64,000 nucleotides of DNA from DASWHR01 sp036398095 (GCA_036398095.1 DASWHR010000024.1:33464-97463); one strand, 5' to 3'; counted from the stretch's first letter, positions 50,224 to 58,304 are shown. The notes: generated by a model not told the origin, from the letters alone. Translations and numbers: made by a program.

Positions 50224-51993
50224 ATGGAAGCAAGCGCACGCTCTCGGACGGGTGGCCGCCAGGCCGCCGTATTTCTCGTCGCGTCGGGCGTGCTGACCGT
50301 CGTCAACGATTACCTGCCCGGCGCCGAGCTGCTCAACCGCGCGGTCTTGAACTCGATCGGCATCGCCGCGATCTCCATCGGGTTGATCGCCTGGTTCACT
50401 CCCTGGGAGCGCTGGCATCCGCGAGCATCGCTGGTTCTGGCGGCGGCGGCGCTGGCGCTGATCGCGACGGCCAACTACCTGGGCGGCGTCTCCGCCTACT
50501 CCTATGCGGTGTACTTCGTGGTGCTGTTCGTGTGGATCGGCACCGCCCACACTCCGTGGACGTCGCTCGCGGTGGCGCCGTTCGCCACGGTGGCGTACGT
50601 GTCACCGTTCATCATCAGCGAGGCGGCCGACGCCCGGGCGCTCTCGTCGGCGACCGTGGCGATTCCCGTCTGCGTGCTCGTGGGTGAGACGGTCGCTCGA
50701 ATCATGCGTCGCGTTCGCATCGCCCAGCGCGAGTCGGATCGGCGAGCAAGCCTGCTCCAGACCGTGGCCGGCTCCGCCCGCTCGCTCAACGTCCTGGATC
50801 CCCGGGCGGTCATCGAGGGCGTCGTCGATGCGGCGCTGGCGCTCGGATTCGACGCCGCCGAGATCTGCGACTTCGACCAAGCCGGCGGCTATCGCGTCAT
50901 GCACGCCCGCGGGCTGCCGGATGCGTACGTGCACGGCGTTCATCCCCCCGGCTCCGGCCTGGCCGCGCTCGTACGCGCGCGGGGCGAGACCGTCGTCATC
51001 GACGACTATGCAAGCTTCGCCGGCGGCGTGCCGGTCATCCGCGAAGGCGGGTTCCGGGTCGTGGTGGGCTCGCCGATCTTCAGCGGCGGCGCCGTCGTCG
51101 CCGCGCTGATCGCCGGCACCCACGCGAGCGAGGGCCCGGCCGACCATGCCGAGGCGTTCGCGCTGCTGTCCGCGCAAGCCGGACGCGCGCTCGAAAACGC
51201 CGAGCGGTTCTCGGCCGAGCGCCGCGCGGTCGAGCGGCTCGCCGAGCTGGACCGGCTCAAGGACGAGTTCATCGCGACCGCATCGCACGAGCTGCGCACG
51301 CCCGTCACCGTCATCGAGGGCATGGGCAAGACGCTCACCAGAAAGTGGGACGCGCTCGACGAACAGACCCGCCTCGAACTGCTCGACCGCATGAACATGA
51401 ACGCCGGCCGCCTGGCGCAGATCGTCAATTCGTTGCTGGACTTCTCTCGCATCGAATCCGGAGGCAAGGCCGACCTTCAGCCGGTGGCGCTTCGGGCGCT
51501 CGTGGACGAATGCGTCGCGCGGCTCGAAGGGATCCTCGTCGCCCATCCCGTCGAGATGCACATCGACGCCCGGCTGCGGGTGCAGGCCGATCCGATGCTG
51601 CTCGACCGCACGATGGAGAATCTGCTCGCCAACGCCGCCAAGCACACGCCGGCCGGCACGCGGGTCGGAGTCGACGCTCGGGCGACGGCCGACGGCGTGG
51701 TGATCTCGGTCGCAGACGACGGCCCCGGCATCGACGCCGCAGACCTCCCGCGGCTCGGAGAACGCTTTTTCCGGGGGCGGCCCCCCCTCGGCCAATGGGT
51801 GCCGGGCACCGGCCTCGGGCTCGCGTTCGTCCACCAAGCGCTTGCGCTTCACGGCAGCCGGCTCCACGTCGAATGCCCGCCCGACGGCGGATCGATCTTC
51901 TCATTCCGGCTCCCCCGCGCAACCCGCCGCCCCGAGCGCCGACCCTCCCAGCCCGCAGCCCAACAAAACGGCCGCGTCACCAAAGCCGGCTGA
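50224..51993 (+). CDS. Membrane GAF-domain sensor histidine kinase
   Basis: 589 residues. Five or so TM helices (about 15-150), GAF domain (about 170-325: SARSLNVLDPRAVIEGVVDAALALGFDAAEI...), coiled linker FSAERRAVERLAELDRLKDEF, HisKA with IATASHELRTPVTVIEGMGKTL (phospho-His in SHELRTP), and HATPase_c with NLLANAAKHTP (N box), DDGPGIDAADLPRL (G1), FFRGRPP (F) and PGTGLGLAFV (G2). All kinase motifs are intact. No response regulator gene is adjacent, so its partner is elsewhere. The 199 bp upstream (50025-50223) is the divergent promoter region; no clear boxes. The low-complexity C-terminus is poorly supported. Confidence 0.91.
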   Translation: MEASARSRTGGRQAAVFLVASGVLTVVNDYLPGAELLNRAVLNSIGIAAISIGLIAWFTPWERWHPRASLVLAAAALALIATANYLGGVSAYSYAVYFVVLFVWIGTAHTPWTSLAVAPFATVAYVSPFIISEAADARALSSATVAIPVCVLVGETVARIMRRVRIAQRESDRRASLLQTVAGSARSLNVLDPRAVIEGVVDAALALGFDAAEICDFDQAGGYRVMHARGLPDAYVHGVHPPGSGLAALVRARGETVVIDDYASFAGGVPVIREGGFRVVVGSPIFSGGAVVAALIAGTHASEGPADHAEAFALLSAQAGRALENAERFSAERRAVERLAELDRLKDEFIATASHELRTPVTVIEGMGKTLTRKWDALDEQTRLELLDRMNMNAGRLAQIVNSLLDFSRIESGGKADLQPVALRALVDECVARLEGILVAHPVEMHIDARLRVQADPMLLDRTMENLLANAAKHTPAGTRVGVDARATADGVVISVADDGPGIDAADLPRLGERFFRGRPPLGQWVPGTGLGLAFVHQALALHGSRLHVECPPDGGSIFSFRLPRATRRPERRPSQPAAQQNGRVTKAG

Positions 51994-52131
51994 CGTCCCC
52001 GCCCCGCTTCGATGCACGATTCGTGCATCCACGCCGCGTATCCGCCCATCCCCGCGTCAAGGATTCGGACACGTTCACCTACACCATCGAGGATCCATCG
52101 GGAGCGCGCTCGACTGCCGGCGATCCGCCGC

Positions 52132-52530
52132 CTACGGTTCGATGACGGTCAGAGAGCGGAAGTAGGTTCGGAAGAAGCCGCGATCGCGGGTCAGCAGGCG
52201 ATCCGCGCCGGCACCCGCGTGAGCGCCGATCAGAAAATCGGCGACGATCCTGTTCCGTTTGCCGCCTCTGGCCCGGTAGGACCCCCATGCCGTTCCCGCC
52301 GCCGTCGCCGTGGGTTGATCGATCGGTTGAAACATCACGCCCAACTCGACAAGTGCGTCGGCGACCGTTGCCGATCCGACGGCCGCCGTCGTTTCGGCCC
52401 ATACGATGTCGCACGCAACGACCCCGCCCAGCCGGAAAGCATCGCGCAGCGCATCGGATGACCGAGGGCCGAACGTCCGGTCGGCGTGCAGAACGTCCAG
52501 CAGAATGCTGGTGTCGACGGCGGTGATCAG
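52132..52530 (-). CDS. VapC-type PIN-domain ribonuclease toxin with apparent CTG start
   Basis: 132 residues read from CTG 52530. The sequence starts LITAVDTSILLDVL with the first catalytic Asp, has the acidic residue in CDIVWAETTAA and ends with ADFLIGAHAGAGADRLLTRDRGFFRTYF, the conserved Asp-containing half of the PIN fold. No ATG, GTG or TTG lies between the antitoxin stop and this codon in this frame; the first ATG would delete the N-terminal catalytic Asp. CTG overlaps the antitoxin TGA (CTGA, 52527-52530), where GTGA or ATGA is usual. It cleaves RNA when not bound by its AbrB-like antitoxin, if translated. Confidence 0.8.
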   Translation of the reverse strand: MITAVDTSILLDVLHADRTFGPRSSDALRDAFRLGGVVACDIVWAETTAAVGSATVADALVELGVMFQPIDQPTATAAGTAWGSYRARGGKRNRIVADFLIGAHAGAGADRLLTRDRGFFRTYFRSLTVIEP

Positions 52531-52757
52531 ACCCCGTCCACCTCTCCGCGCAATTCCGTCATCAGCCGGTCGGTGGACTTCCTCGACGTGAAGCGCCCGT
52601 AGACGGCGGACACCGGATCGAGCGTCGTCACCTTGGTCGCAACCAGCCGGCCATGCTCTTCAGAGAATTCCAGCGCCTGGCCGGGCCGGATCCCAAGCCG
52701 ATCCCGAAGCCCCTTCGGAATCGTAATCTGGCCCTTCTCGGAAACGATCCCCTTCAT
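52527..52757 (-). CDS. AbrB/SpoVT-type antitoxin (VapB)
   Basis: 76 residues. MKGIVSEKGQITIPKGLRDRLGIRPGQALEF is the swapped-hairpin AbrB DNA-binding fold; the tail (VYGRFTSRKSTDRLMTELRG) would wrap the PIN toxin. It neutralises the toxin encoded downstream with a four-base overlap and represses its own promoter. The start ATG 52757 follows a short leader from the palindromic promoter. A longer upstream frame exists but is only promoter and opposite-strand shadow. Confidence 0.92.
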   Translation of the reverse strand: MKGIVSEKGQITIPKGLRDRLGIRPGQALEFSEEHGRLVATKVTTLDPVSAVYGRFTSRKSTDRLMTELRGEVDGV

Positions 52758-52766
52758 CAGATTTTC

Positions 52767-52795
52767 AGAGTAGGAATTCCTACTCAATTTGTCAA
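52767..52795 (-). promoter_or_regulatory. vapBC promoter overlapping an 18-bp palindromic operator
   Basis: On the minus strand, TTGACA (52795-52790) and TACTCT (52772-52767) are separated by exactly 17 bp, a near-ideal housekeeping promoter. The perfect palindrome GAGTAGGAATTCCTACTC (52768-52785) covers the -10 and spacer, an ideal binding site for the AbrB-like antitoxin/toxin complex. From 52796 to 52934 is the divergent leader of the FG-GAP gene, with no recognised element. Confidence 0.85.
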
Positions 52796-52934
52796 GCCAC
52801 GAAAAGCCCTCCGGGCCCTTAGAAACCGGCCCTTGCCCACATTCGCGCACGCCGGGGGCGAGCCGGTGCAGGGATGGAGGATCTTTTCTCGAACTGCCTT
52901 CGTGAGGATCCACTCGTTGGGGGGGTATTAGAAG

Positions 52935-54935
52935 ATGAGGAAGATTGCGACGTTCCTTTTGGCTCTCGGGATCGCGGCATTGGGTCCGGCGACAGGAAGC
53001 GCCGCGGCAACGTTCCCGACGCGCACCGACTACAACGCCGGAGCCGCGACCGCAGGGATCGCAATCGGAGACGTGAACCTTGACGGTCGCCCCGACGTCG
53101 TCGCGACCGTTCCCTCCACCGGACGACTTCAGCCGCTTCTGAACGCCGGCAACGGCCTGTTCACCGTCGGCGCGACATCCTTCGTCGGGCCCCCGATCCA
53201 GCGCGTTGCGCTCGCCGACTTTAATGAGGACGGCCGCCTGGATGCCGTTTCTTCTTCCACATCCAGCGGCTCCATCTGGATCTCGCGCGGAAACGGAAAC
53301 GGCACGTTCCAAAGCGCGATCACATTCAGCGCGCCGTGCAGCCCGTTGAACGGGATCGTGGCCGCCGATTTCAACAACGACGCACACAAAGACGTGGCCG
53401 CAGCCTGCCCGAGCGGCGCCGTGAACGTGTGGCGCGGCATCGGAAACGGCTCGTTCCAGCCACCGTTTGCGTTTGGCTACCCCGGCGCCGCCGCCGAGAT
53501 CGCGGTCGGAACCATGAACCTCGACTCGATCCCCGACCTGGTTATCGGCGCGACCTCCGGCGCCACGCTGGGCGTGATGATCGGCAACGGAAACGGCACG
53601 TTCCAGTCGGCCCTGATTCCGCCCGGCCTTCCGCCGTCCGTGTCGGGTGTCGCGATCGTGGATTTCACCGGCGACGCGCGCAACGACGTCGTCGTCTCGT
53701 CGGCGTCGTCTAGCGTGGCCTTCATGCATCAAGGCACTGGCACCGGATCGCTCTTGCCAAGCGTCCCGCTGAGCCTGGGCGGTCCCTTGGGCGCAACGGC
53801 AATCGCGACGGCCGATTTCGACCTTGGCGGCGGCCCCGATATCGTCACCTCGAACACCTCGCCCACCATGTCGGTCCTGCTTCGCGCCGGTGGTGGGACA
53901 ACCCCAACGGTCTATCCGGCGCGGACCTCTCCGGCGCGTGTCGCCGCAGGCGACCTCAATGCCGACGGCGCTCCCGACATCGTGATCTCGCACGCCGGCG
54001 ATCCGATGATCTCGGTTTATCTCAACGTGAACCCGCCGAGCGCGCCGCAGAACCCGTCCGCCGTCGCCGGTCCCGGCGCAGGACAGATCAAACTCATGTG
54101 GCAGGCCCCGGCATCGAACGGCGGATCGCCGGTGACGGGCTACAAGATCTATCATGGAACCACATCCGGGTCGTTGTCCTTCCTCACGACCGTCGGCACC
54201 ATCACATCGTTTATCCACTCCGGACTCGGGAACAATGCGACGCGTTTCTATGCCGTGAGCGCCGTCAACATCGCCGGCGAGAGTCCGCGTTCCAGCGAAG
54301 TGAGCGCGACCACGTTCGATGTGCCGTTCGCTCCCGTCGATCTGTCCGCGACGGCCGGACCGGCCATCGGCGAGGTGTCGCTGTCGTGGTCCGCGCCGGC
54401 AAGCGACGGCGGAACGCCCGTCACCGGATATCGAATCTATCGCGGCTCGACGTCGGGCAGCGAGACGTTGCTCGCATCCGTCGGGAACGTGACGACGTTC
54501 GCCGATGGCGGCCACGCCAACGGGGAAACGTTCTTCTATACCGTGTCGGCCGTGAACCTTGCCGGCGAAGGCGCCCAGTCGAACGAGTCGAGCGCCACGA
54601 CATTCTCGCTGCCGACCGCGCCGCAGAACCTGACGGCCGCGCCCGGCCCCGGCTTGTTCCAGGTCACGCTGACGTGGCAGCCGCCCGCATCGGACGGCGG
54701 CATCCCCGTGAGCTATGTGATCTGCCGGTCGAACACCAGCGGCGGGCTTGCGTTCTGCACGACGCCGACGGACGCCACGACATTTACCGACGGCGGGCTC
54801 GTCCCGCTGGCGACGTACTACTACACCGTGTATGCGACCAACATCGTCGGCCGCGGACCGTCGTCGGCGGAGTCGTGCTCGAAGCCGTTCCCGTGGGTCG
54901 CTGAACTCGGGTGCACCCTGCCCGTCCTCGGCTGA
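52935..54935 (+). CDS. Secreted FG-GAP/VCBS-repeat protein with three fibronectin type III domains
   Basis: 666 residues. Signal peptide (KIATFLLALGIAALGPATGSAAA). Residues 30-360 form an FG-GAP/VCBS propeller with IGDVNLDGRPDVVATV, LADFNEDGRLDAVSSS, AADFNNDAHKDVAAA, AGDLNADGAPDIVISHAGD; the DxNxDG loops bind calcium. Three FN3 domains follow (PPSAPQNPSAVAGPGAGQIKLMWQAP, VPFAPVDLSATAGPAIGEVSLSWSAP, LPTAPQNLTAAPGPGLFQVTLTWQPP), each ending AVNIAGES-like. Surface or extracellular adhesion is expected. The final WVAELGCTLPVLG has no anchor signal. Confidence 0.9.
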   Translation: MRKIATFLLALGIAALGPATGSAAATFPTRTDYNAGAATAGIAIGDVNLDGRPDVVATVPSTGRLQPLLNAGNGLFTVGATSFVGPPIQRVALADFNEDGRLDAVSSSTSSGSIWISRGNGNGTFQSAITFSAPCSPLNGIVAADFNNDAHKDVAAACPSGAVNVWRGIGNGSFQPPFAFGYPGAAAEIAVGTMNLDSIPDLVIGATSGATLGVMIGNGNGTFQSALIPPGLPPSVSGVAIVDFTGDARNDVVVSSASSSVAFMHQGTGTGSLLPSVPLSLGGPLGATAIATADFDLGGGPDIVTSNTSPTMSVLLRAGGGTTPTVYPARTSPARVAAGDLNADGAPDIVISHAGDPMISVYLNVNPPSAPQNPSAVAGPGAGQIKLMWQAPASNGGSPVTGYKIYHGTTSGSLSFLTTVGTITSFIHSGLGNNATRFYAVSAVNIAGESPRSSEVSATTFDVPFAPVDLSATAGPAIGEVSLSWSAPASDGGTPVTGYRIYRGSTSGSETLLASVGNVTTFADGGHANGETFFYTVSAVNLAGEGAQSNESSATTFSLPTAPQNLTAAPGPGLFQVTLTWQPPASDGGIPVSYVICRSNTSGGLAFCTTPTDATTFTDGGLVPLATYYYTVYATNIVGRGPSSAESCSKPFPWVAELGCTLPVLG

Positions 54936-55006
54936 TCCACCCGTCACGAATCAGATTGGCTCGGAGCCGACGTCCGGGAAGCGTCGCCTTCGATCATGAC
55001 CATGCG

Positions 55007-55456
55007 CTAGCCGAACACGGGCGGCTCGGCCTGAAACGTCCATGTGAATCGTTTCGGCTCGCCCTCGTAATTCCAGTAGTTCAGCACGCCGTATCGTGAT
55101 CCTGCCTCCGGCACGTCGAAGGCTTCCGCCGTTCGAACACCCGACGTGGTCCGGGCCGTCAGTTCGTGACGACCGGGCCGGATCTTGAGCGGGTACGAGA
55201 AGAAGCTGTGCTGGCCTTCCACCGGAAAGGCGCCATCGACGACCGGCTCGCCGTCGATCCGCACATCGATCCGCACGTTGGGTTCGAGAAAACTCTGATT
55301 CGAGATCACGAGCGTCACGTTCGCAATGGCCGCCGGCACCGTCGCCGACGAAACCGGAGTCGGAGCGCGCGACGCCTGCCCCTTGACCGTCGCGCATCCG
55401 CCCAGCGCGACCGCCAGACACAACGCAAACCCGATCCGGATCGTCCTCATCGTCAT
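55007..55456 (-). CDS. Small lipoprotein of unknown function
   Basis: 149 residues from ATG 55456 (ATG 55450 also possible). Signal peptide with lipobox LGGC (lipidated Cys at about 21). The mature domain is beta-rich: NVTLVISNQSFLEPNVRIDVRIDGEPVVDGAFPVEGQHSFFSYPLKIRPGRHELTARTTSG resembles a carboxypeptidase-regulatory-like or Ig-like sandwich; it ends YGVLNYWNYEGEPKRFTWTFQ. No known family identified. Convergent with the FN3 protein gene (71 bp gap without a clear hairpin). Confidence 0.8.
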   Translation of the reverse strand: MTMRTIRIGFALCLAVALGGCATVKGQASRAPTPVSSATVPAAIANVTLVISNQSFLEPNVRIDVRIDGEPVVDGAFPVEGQHSFFSYPLKIRPGRHELTARTTSGVRTAEAFDVPEAGSRYGVLNYWNYEGEPKRFTWTFQAEPPVFG

Positions 55457-55528
55457 ACGACCCTTCAATAGTCTCACAGGTTCCCGAAATGACGAAGCCC
55501 CAGCGCGACGCCGGCGCGGAATCGGCGC

Positions 55529-55906
55529 CTATCCCCGGTAGGGGGCGCGCAGTCCGGAGATCATCGGAAAGTGTTTGACGTTCAGCGTCGCGACGGTGAG
55601 CCCCAGTTCCTCGGCCGTCGCCGCGATGATCAGATCGGTGGTTCCCACGCCCATGTGGCTACGTCGATAGGTGCGACCCATCTCGCCGGCGCGGCGTGCG
55701 ACCGTCTCGTCGATGCCGGCCCATCGGAGAGAGCGGAAGAGTCGCTCGGTTGCGGTGCGTTCCGCGCTGCGGAGGCCGCGGAGGACTTCGACGCGCGTAA
55801 TCTCCGAGCAGGTCGGGACTTCCTTGAGCGACGTTGTGTAGCGGATCGCCGCCGGCAGTCCGCGAAGAACATCGATGATCACGGACGTATCCAGCAGGAC
55901 GCTCAC
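55529..55906 (-). CDS. VapC-type PIN-domain ribonuclease toxin
   Basis: 125 residues from GTG 55906. PIN motifs: MSVLLDTSVIIDVLRG (first Asp), SEITRVEVLRGL (Glu), VGTTDLIIAATAEELGLTVATLNVKHFPMI (two Asp/Asn-type positions). All acidic residues of the nuclease centre are present, so it should be an active site-specific RNase. It overlaps its antitoxin gene by four bases (GTGA), giving translational coupling. Confidence 0.93.
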   Translation of the reverse strand: MSVLLDTSVIIDVLRGLPAAIRYTTSLKEVPTCSEITRVEVLRGLRSAERTATERLFRSLRWAGIDETVARRAGEMGRTYRRSHMGVGTTDLIIAATAEELGLTVATLNVKHFPMISGLRAPYRG

Positions 55907-56181
55907 CCGCGATGCGTCTCCAGATCGTGCTGGCGGCGCCGGTCACGGGCGCGCAGTTCCTCGACGTATGTTTTTCCATCCGGAAGGTCCAGCGGCGCCG
56001 CGACAAGATCGTGCAGCGCGCCGCGGAACGAAGCCAAGCGCGCCGCATCGTCTGACGGGCCGTCGAGGAACGTGTCGAGCGCCTGCCGGATCAGCAAAGA
56101 TTTTGTCGTTCCCGCCGACACCGCCCGCCGCGCAAGTTTCGCGTCCTGGTCTTCATCGAGGTAGATCTGCGTACGCTTCAT
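55903..56181 (-). CDS. Ribbon-helix-helix antitoxin (VapB-like)
   Basis: 92 residues from ATG 56181. MKRTQIYLDEDQDAKLARRAVSAGTTKSLLIRQALDTFL is a ribbon-helix-helix DNA-binding domain (beta strand TQIYLDED, then helices); the C-terminal tail DGKTYVEELRARDRRRQHDLETHRG would clamp the PIN toxin. It should repress its own promoter through the inverted repeat immediately upstream, part of which is transcribed in the very short leader. Confidence 0.92.
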   Translation of the reverse strand: MKRTQIYLDEDQDAKLARRAVSAGTTKSLLIRQALDTFLDGPSDDAARLASFRGALHDLVAAPLDLPDGKTYVEELRARDRRRQHDLETHRG

Positions 56182-56182
56182 G

Positions 56183-56218
56183 ATGTATGTAGTATACATC
56201 GCGTTCCCGGCCGGTCAA
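56183..56218 (-). promoter_or_regulatory. Promoter/operator of the RHH-PIN toxin-antitoxin pair
   Basis: On the minus strand TTGACC (56218-56213) and TATACT (56196-56191) are spaced 16 bp; ATG 56181 starts 9 nt after the -10, so the mRNA has almost no leader. The inverted repeat ATGTAT-N5-ATACAT (56183-56199) overlaps the -10 and is a good RHH operator. Confidence 0.8.
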
Positions 56219-56272
56219 GGGGGATTTGCAACGCCGGCCCCGCAAGACGACACGCGCGGTTGGGTCGCGGAC

Positions 56273-56578
56273 CTACACGTCGTGACCGAGTGCGGCGACG
56301 GGTTTGGCCATCGCAATGTCGGGGCGGCCGGCAGCGAGTGGCATGAAGGCGGCCATCGCGTCCATCATTGCGGGCGTCTGGCGGTGTGAGGCAACCGCTG
56401 CCTCGTCGGCCATGACCGAGAAGAACCAGAACGTGTCGCCGTCGCCGCGGTGATACGAGTAGACCTCGACGCCCGGTTCGCCGCGCACGGCATCGACCAT
56501 CTGTGCGAGCACCTTCTCGGCCTCATCCGCCTTTCCGGGCAGCACCGTGATCTTGCCGATCATCGAAACCTTGCTCAT
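56273..56578 (-). CDS. Antibiotic biosynthesis monooxygenase (ABM)-domain protein
   Basis: 101 residues. ferredoxin-like ABM fold: SMIGKITVLPGKADEAEKVLAQMVDAVRGEPGVEVYSYHRGDGDTFWFFSVMADEAAVASHRQTPAMMDAMAAFMPLAAG (read in parts: KITVLPGKADEAEKVL, GVEVYSYHRG, FWFFSVMADEAAVASH). Similar small proteins are quinol or aromatic monooxygenases that use no cofactor; the substrate is unknown. ATG 56578 has a very strong Shine-Dalgarno (AAAGGAGAAGG), so the upstream part of the frame is not coding. Confidence 0.88.
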   Translation of the reverse strand: MSKVSMIGKITVLPGKADEAEKVLAQMVDAVRGEPGVEVYSYHRGDGDTFWFFSVMADEAAVASHRQTPAMMDAMAAFMPLAAGRPDIAMAKPVAALGHDV

Positions 56579-56719
56579 CGCCTTCTCCTTTGTAGCCGGA
56601 TCCTTGTAAGCGGCCGTCATTCTAGCGTTGACGCCTGGTTCGGATCCCTGCTGCCCTCGCCGTCGGAGAACCCCATGGGGCCCGCCGGTCCAAAACAGGG
56701 CGGTGGTAACATCGAATTC

Positions 56720-57262
56720 ATGGCACACGGTGGGACGCGGACGTACGCGGAATTGTCGGCGTTCCCCGACGATGGACTTCGCCGCGAGCTTCTGGACGGC
56801 GGACTCATCGTGAGTCCGGCGCCCACGCTTCGCCATCAGCGAATCTCATGGCGGCTCACGCTCGCGTTCGGCAAGCACATCGAGACGCGCGGCGGCGGCG
56901 AGATGTTCCACGCACCGGCCGACGTCATTCTGTCGGACATCAACGTCGTCGAACCCGACCTCTTCTTCGTCGCGGACTCGCAGCGGGACATCCTGACCGA
57001 CGCCAACGTCCAAGGCGTCCCGTCACTGATCATCGAAATCGTCTCCGACCCGCGGACCGATCGAGTCCTCAAGCGCGACACGTACGCGCGATTCGGCGTA
57101 CCCGAATACTGGATCGTCGATCCCGACGCCGATCGCATTGAGGTCTATCGGCTCACCGACGACCGCTACGCGAAGCCGCACATCCTCGAGGCCGGCGACC
57201 AACTAACCTACCCGCCGCTCCCCGGGTTCTCCCTCGACCTCACCGCTGTCTTCGCCCGCTGA
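56720..57262 (+). CDS. Uma2-family (DUF820) restriction-endonuclease-like protein
   Basis: 180 residues. Conserved blocks GGLIVSPAPTLRHQRISWRLTLAF, PADVILSDINVVEPDLFFVAD, VPSLIIEIVSDPRTDRVLKRDTYARFGVPEYWIVDPDADRIEVYRL carry the PD-(D/E)xK-like core (Asp in EPDLFFV, E-x-V in IEIVS and Lys in LKRDTY). Function is unproven in most bacteria. ATG 56720 is 7 nt after TAACAT, a leaderless arrangement. Confidence 0.91.
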   Translation: MAHGGTRTYAELSAFPDDGLRRELLDGGLIVSPAPTLRHQRISWRLTLAFGKHIETRGGGEMFHAPADVILSDINVVEPDLFFVADSQRDILTDANVQGVPSLIIEIVSDPRTDRVLKRDTYARFGVPEYWIVDPDADRIEVYRLTDDRYAKPHILEAGDQLTYPPLPGFSLDLTAVFAR

Positions 57263-57370
57263 CAGGGCGGGGCGGGAGCGCCTCACGCGTCCCCGTTTTG
57301 TGAGCGGCCGCCAAGCTTGATGCTGGAGCGGTGCGTTCCTGACTGCGGCTTGGCCGAAGCTGACGATCGT

Positions 57371-57402
57371 GCGAGGGCGCCCTTTCCGCCGGGAGCCCTC
57401 GC
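57371..57402 (-). terminator. Hairpin downstream of the small secreted protein gene
   Basis: GCGAGGGC (57371-57378) pairs with GCCCTCGC (57395-57402) over a 16-nt loop, 9 bp after the stop at 57412. The remaining gap 57263-57370 shows nothing else. Confidence 0.5.
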
Positions 57403-57411
57403 AGGTCGTGC

Positions 57412-57858
57412 TTACGGCGTCGTGGTGAAGCCTCCCGAGAGCACGGGATAAACGTCTTGATCGGCGTCGCACGCGATGTTGTAGGTCAACCCGACGAAGT
57501 TGAATCCGAGCCGGTCGGTCCCCACCTGATAGTCGAGGATCCGGATGAAGACCGTGTTCCCGAAGGTGCTTCCGGTCGGAGAGAAGTCAACCGCCGAGAT
57601 GAAGATGTCGTGAGTCCCGCCCGGCGCGATCTGGAACGACGAGACATACATGCACGTCACGACGAACGTCGTGCCGTTGACCGTGACGGTTCCGACGCCG
57701 GGCTCGGACGCGTTCACCGTGACGGTGCCGCCTATCCCAACGGCGGTTCCGGTGGTGGTGTGAATGCCGACGCCGGCGGATACCGGCGAACCGGCCAGCG
57801 TTGCCAGCATTGCCAGCGCAACTGCGAGAATCGTGATGCGAAACGAGATTCGTGCCAT
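57412..57858 (-). CDS. Small secreted protein of unknown function
   Basis: 148 residues from ATG 57858 (Shine-Dalgarno AGAGGGGGAGA). Signal peptide (ARISFRITILAVALAMLATLAGSPVSAG), then a Thr/Gly-rich beta region (GIHTTTGTAVGIGGTVTVNASEPG) and two Cys (VTCMYV and NIACDADQ). No family recognised. It belongs with the other small secreted beta proteins of the window. The 222 bp from 57859 to the tRNA hold its promoter; a short AT-rich stretch is near 58020-58040. Confidence 0.76.
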   Translation of the reverse strand: MARISFRITILAVALAMLATLAGSPVSAGVGIHTTTGTAVGIGGTVTVNASEPGVGTVTVNGTTFVVTCMYVSSFQIAPGGTHDIFISAVDFSPTGSTFGNTVFIRILDYQVGTDRLGFNFVGLTYNIACDADQDVYPVLSGGFTTTP

Positions 57859-58080
57859 GTCCGGTCTCCCCCTCTGTGCGTGAGCCAGTTCTCCACGGGC
57901 CCATCGACCATCTTCGGATGCATGATCGCCGCCGGCCGGGCCGTGCCGGTACTGATTCGGCAACACTCGATGTGTGGATTCCTACGCACAACGGGGGAGA
58001 TGGCCCCTCAAGCGACCGCAAACAAGATAAGCGTCTACGATGTCCCGAGACATCTGTCCACCATGTCCCGCGACATCACA

Positions 58081-58156
58081 TGGCTCCGGGGGTGGGACTC
58101 GAACCCACAACCAACGGATTAACAGTCCGCTGCGCTGCCGATTGCGCTACCCCGGA
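58081..58156 (-). tRNA. tRNA-Asn (anticodon GTT)
   Basis: The minus strand starts TCCGGGG and closes with CCCCGGA plus discriminator G, giving a perfect 7-bp acceptor stem. The anticodon loop reads CTGTTAATC with anticodon GTT, and the T arm contains GGTTCGAGTCC. The CCA end is encoded (58081-58083). D-arm AGCGCAATCGGCAGCGC is normal. It stands alone, not in a cluster. Confidence 0.97.
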
Positions 58157-58245
58157 AGGAGGTCCGAGTATACCAGCGGGCCGATCGGGCTCCGGCGGGA
58201 AATCGGCGCGTTGGGCAGGCGCTTTGCGTCGTGGGCTTGACGCAC

Positions 58246-58280
58246 TATATCGACTTGTGATATATCTACTTGCGATACAT
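58246..58280 (+). promoter_or_regulatory. Tandem 15-bp repeats upstream of padR, probable operator/promoter
   Basis: TATATCGACTTGTGA (58246-58260) is followed directly by TATATCTACTTGCGA (58261-58275), two mismatches apart, then a partial third unit. The joint contains the palindrome GATATATC (58259-58266). The position 25-60 bp before the padR start fits an autoregulatory operator overlapping the promoter. Confidence 0.65.
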
Positions 58281-58304
58281 CTGCGAACGGGAGCGGAGGG
58301 TCGA

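Noticed and set aside
52132..52344. PIN toxin starting at the internal ATG at 52344
   Set aside because: This start removes the N-terminal catalytic Asp and half of the PIN fold; the in-frame sequence upstream to 52530 is clearly PIN.
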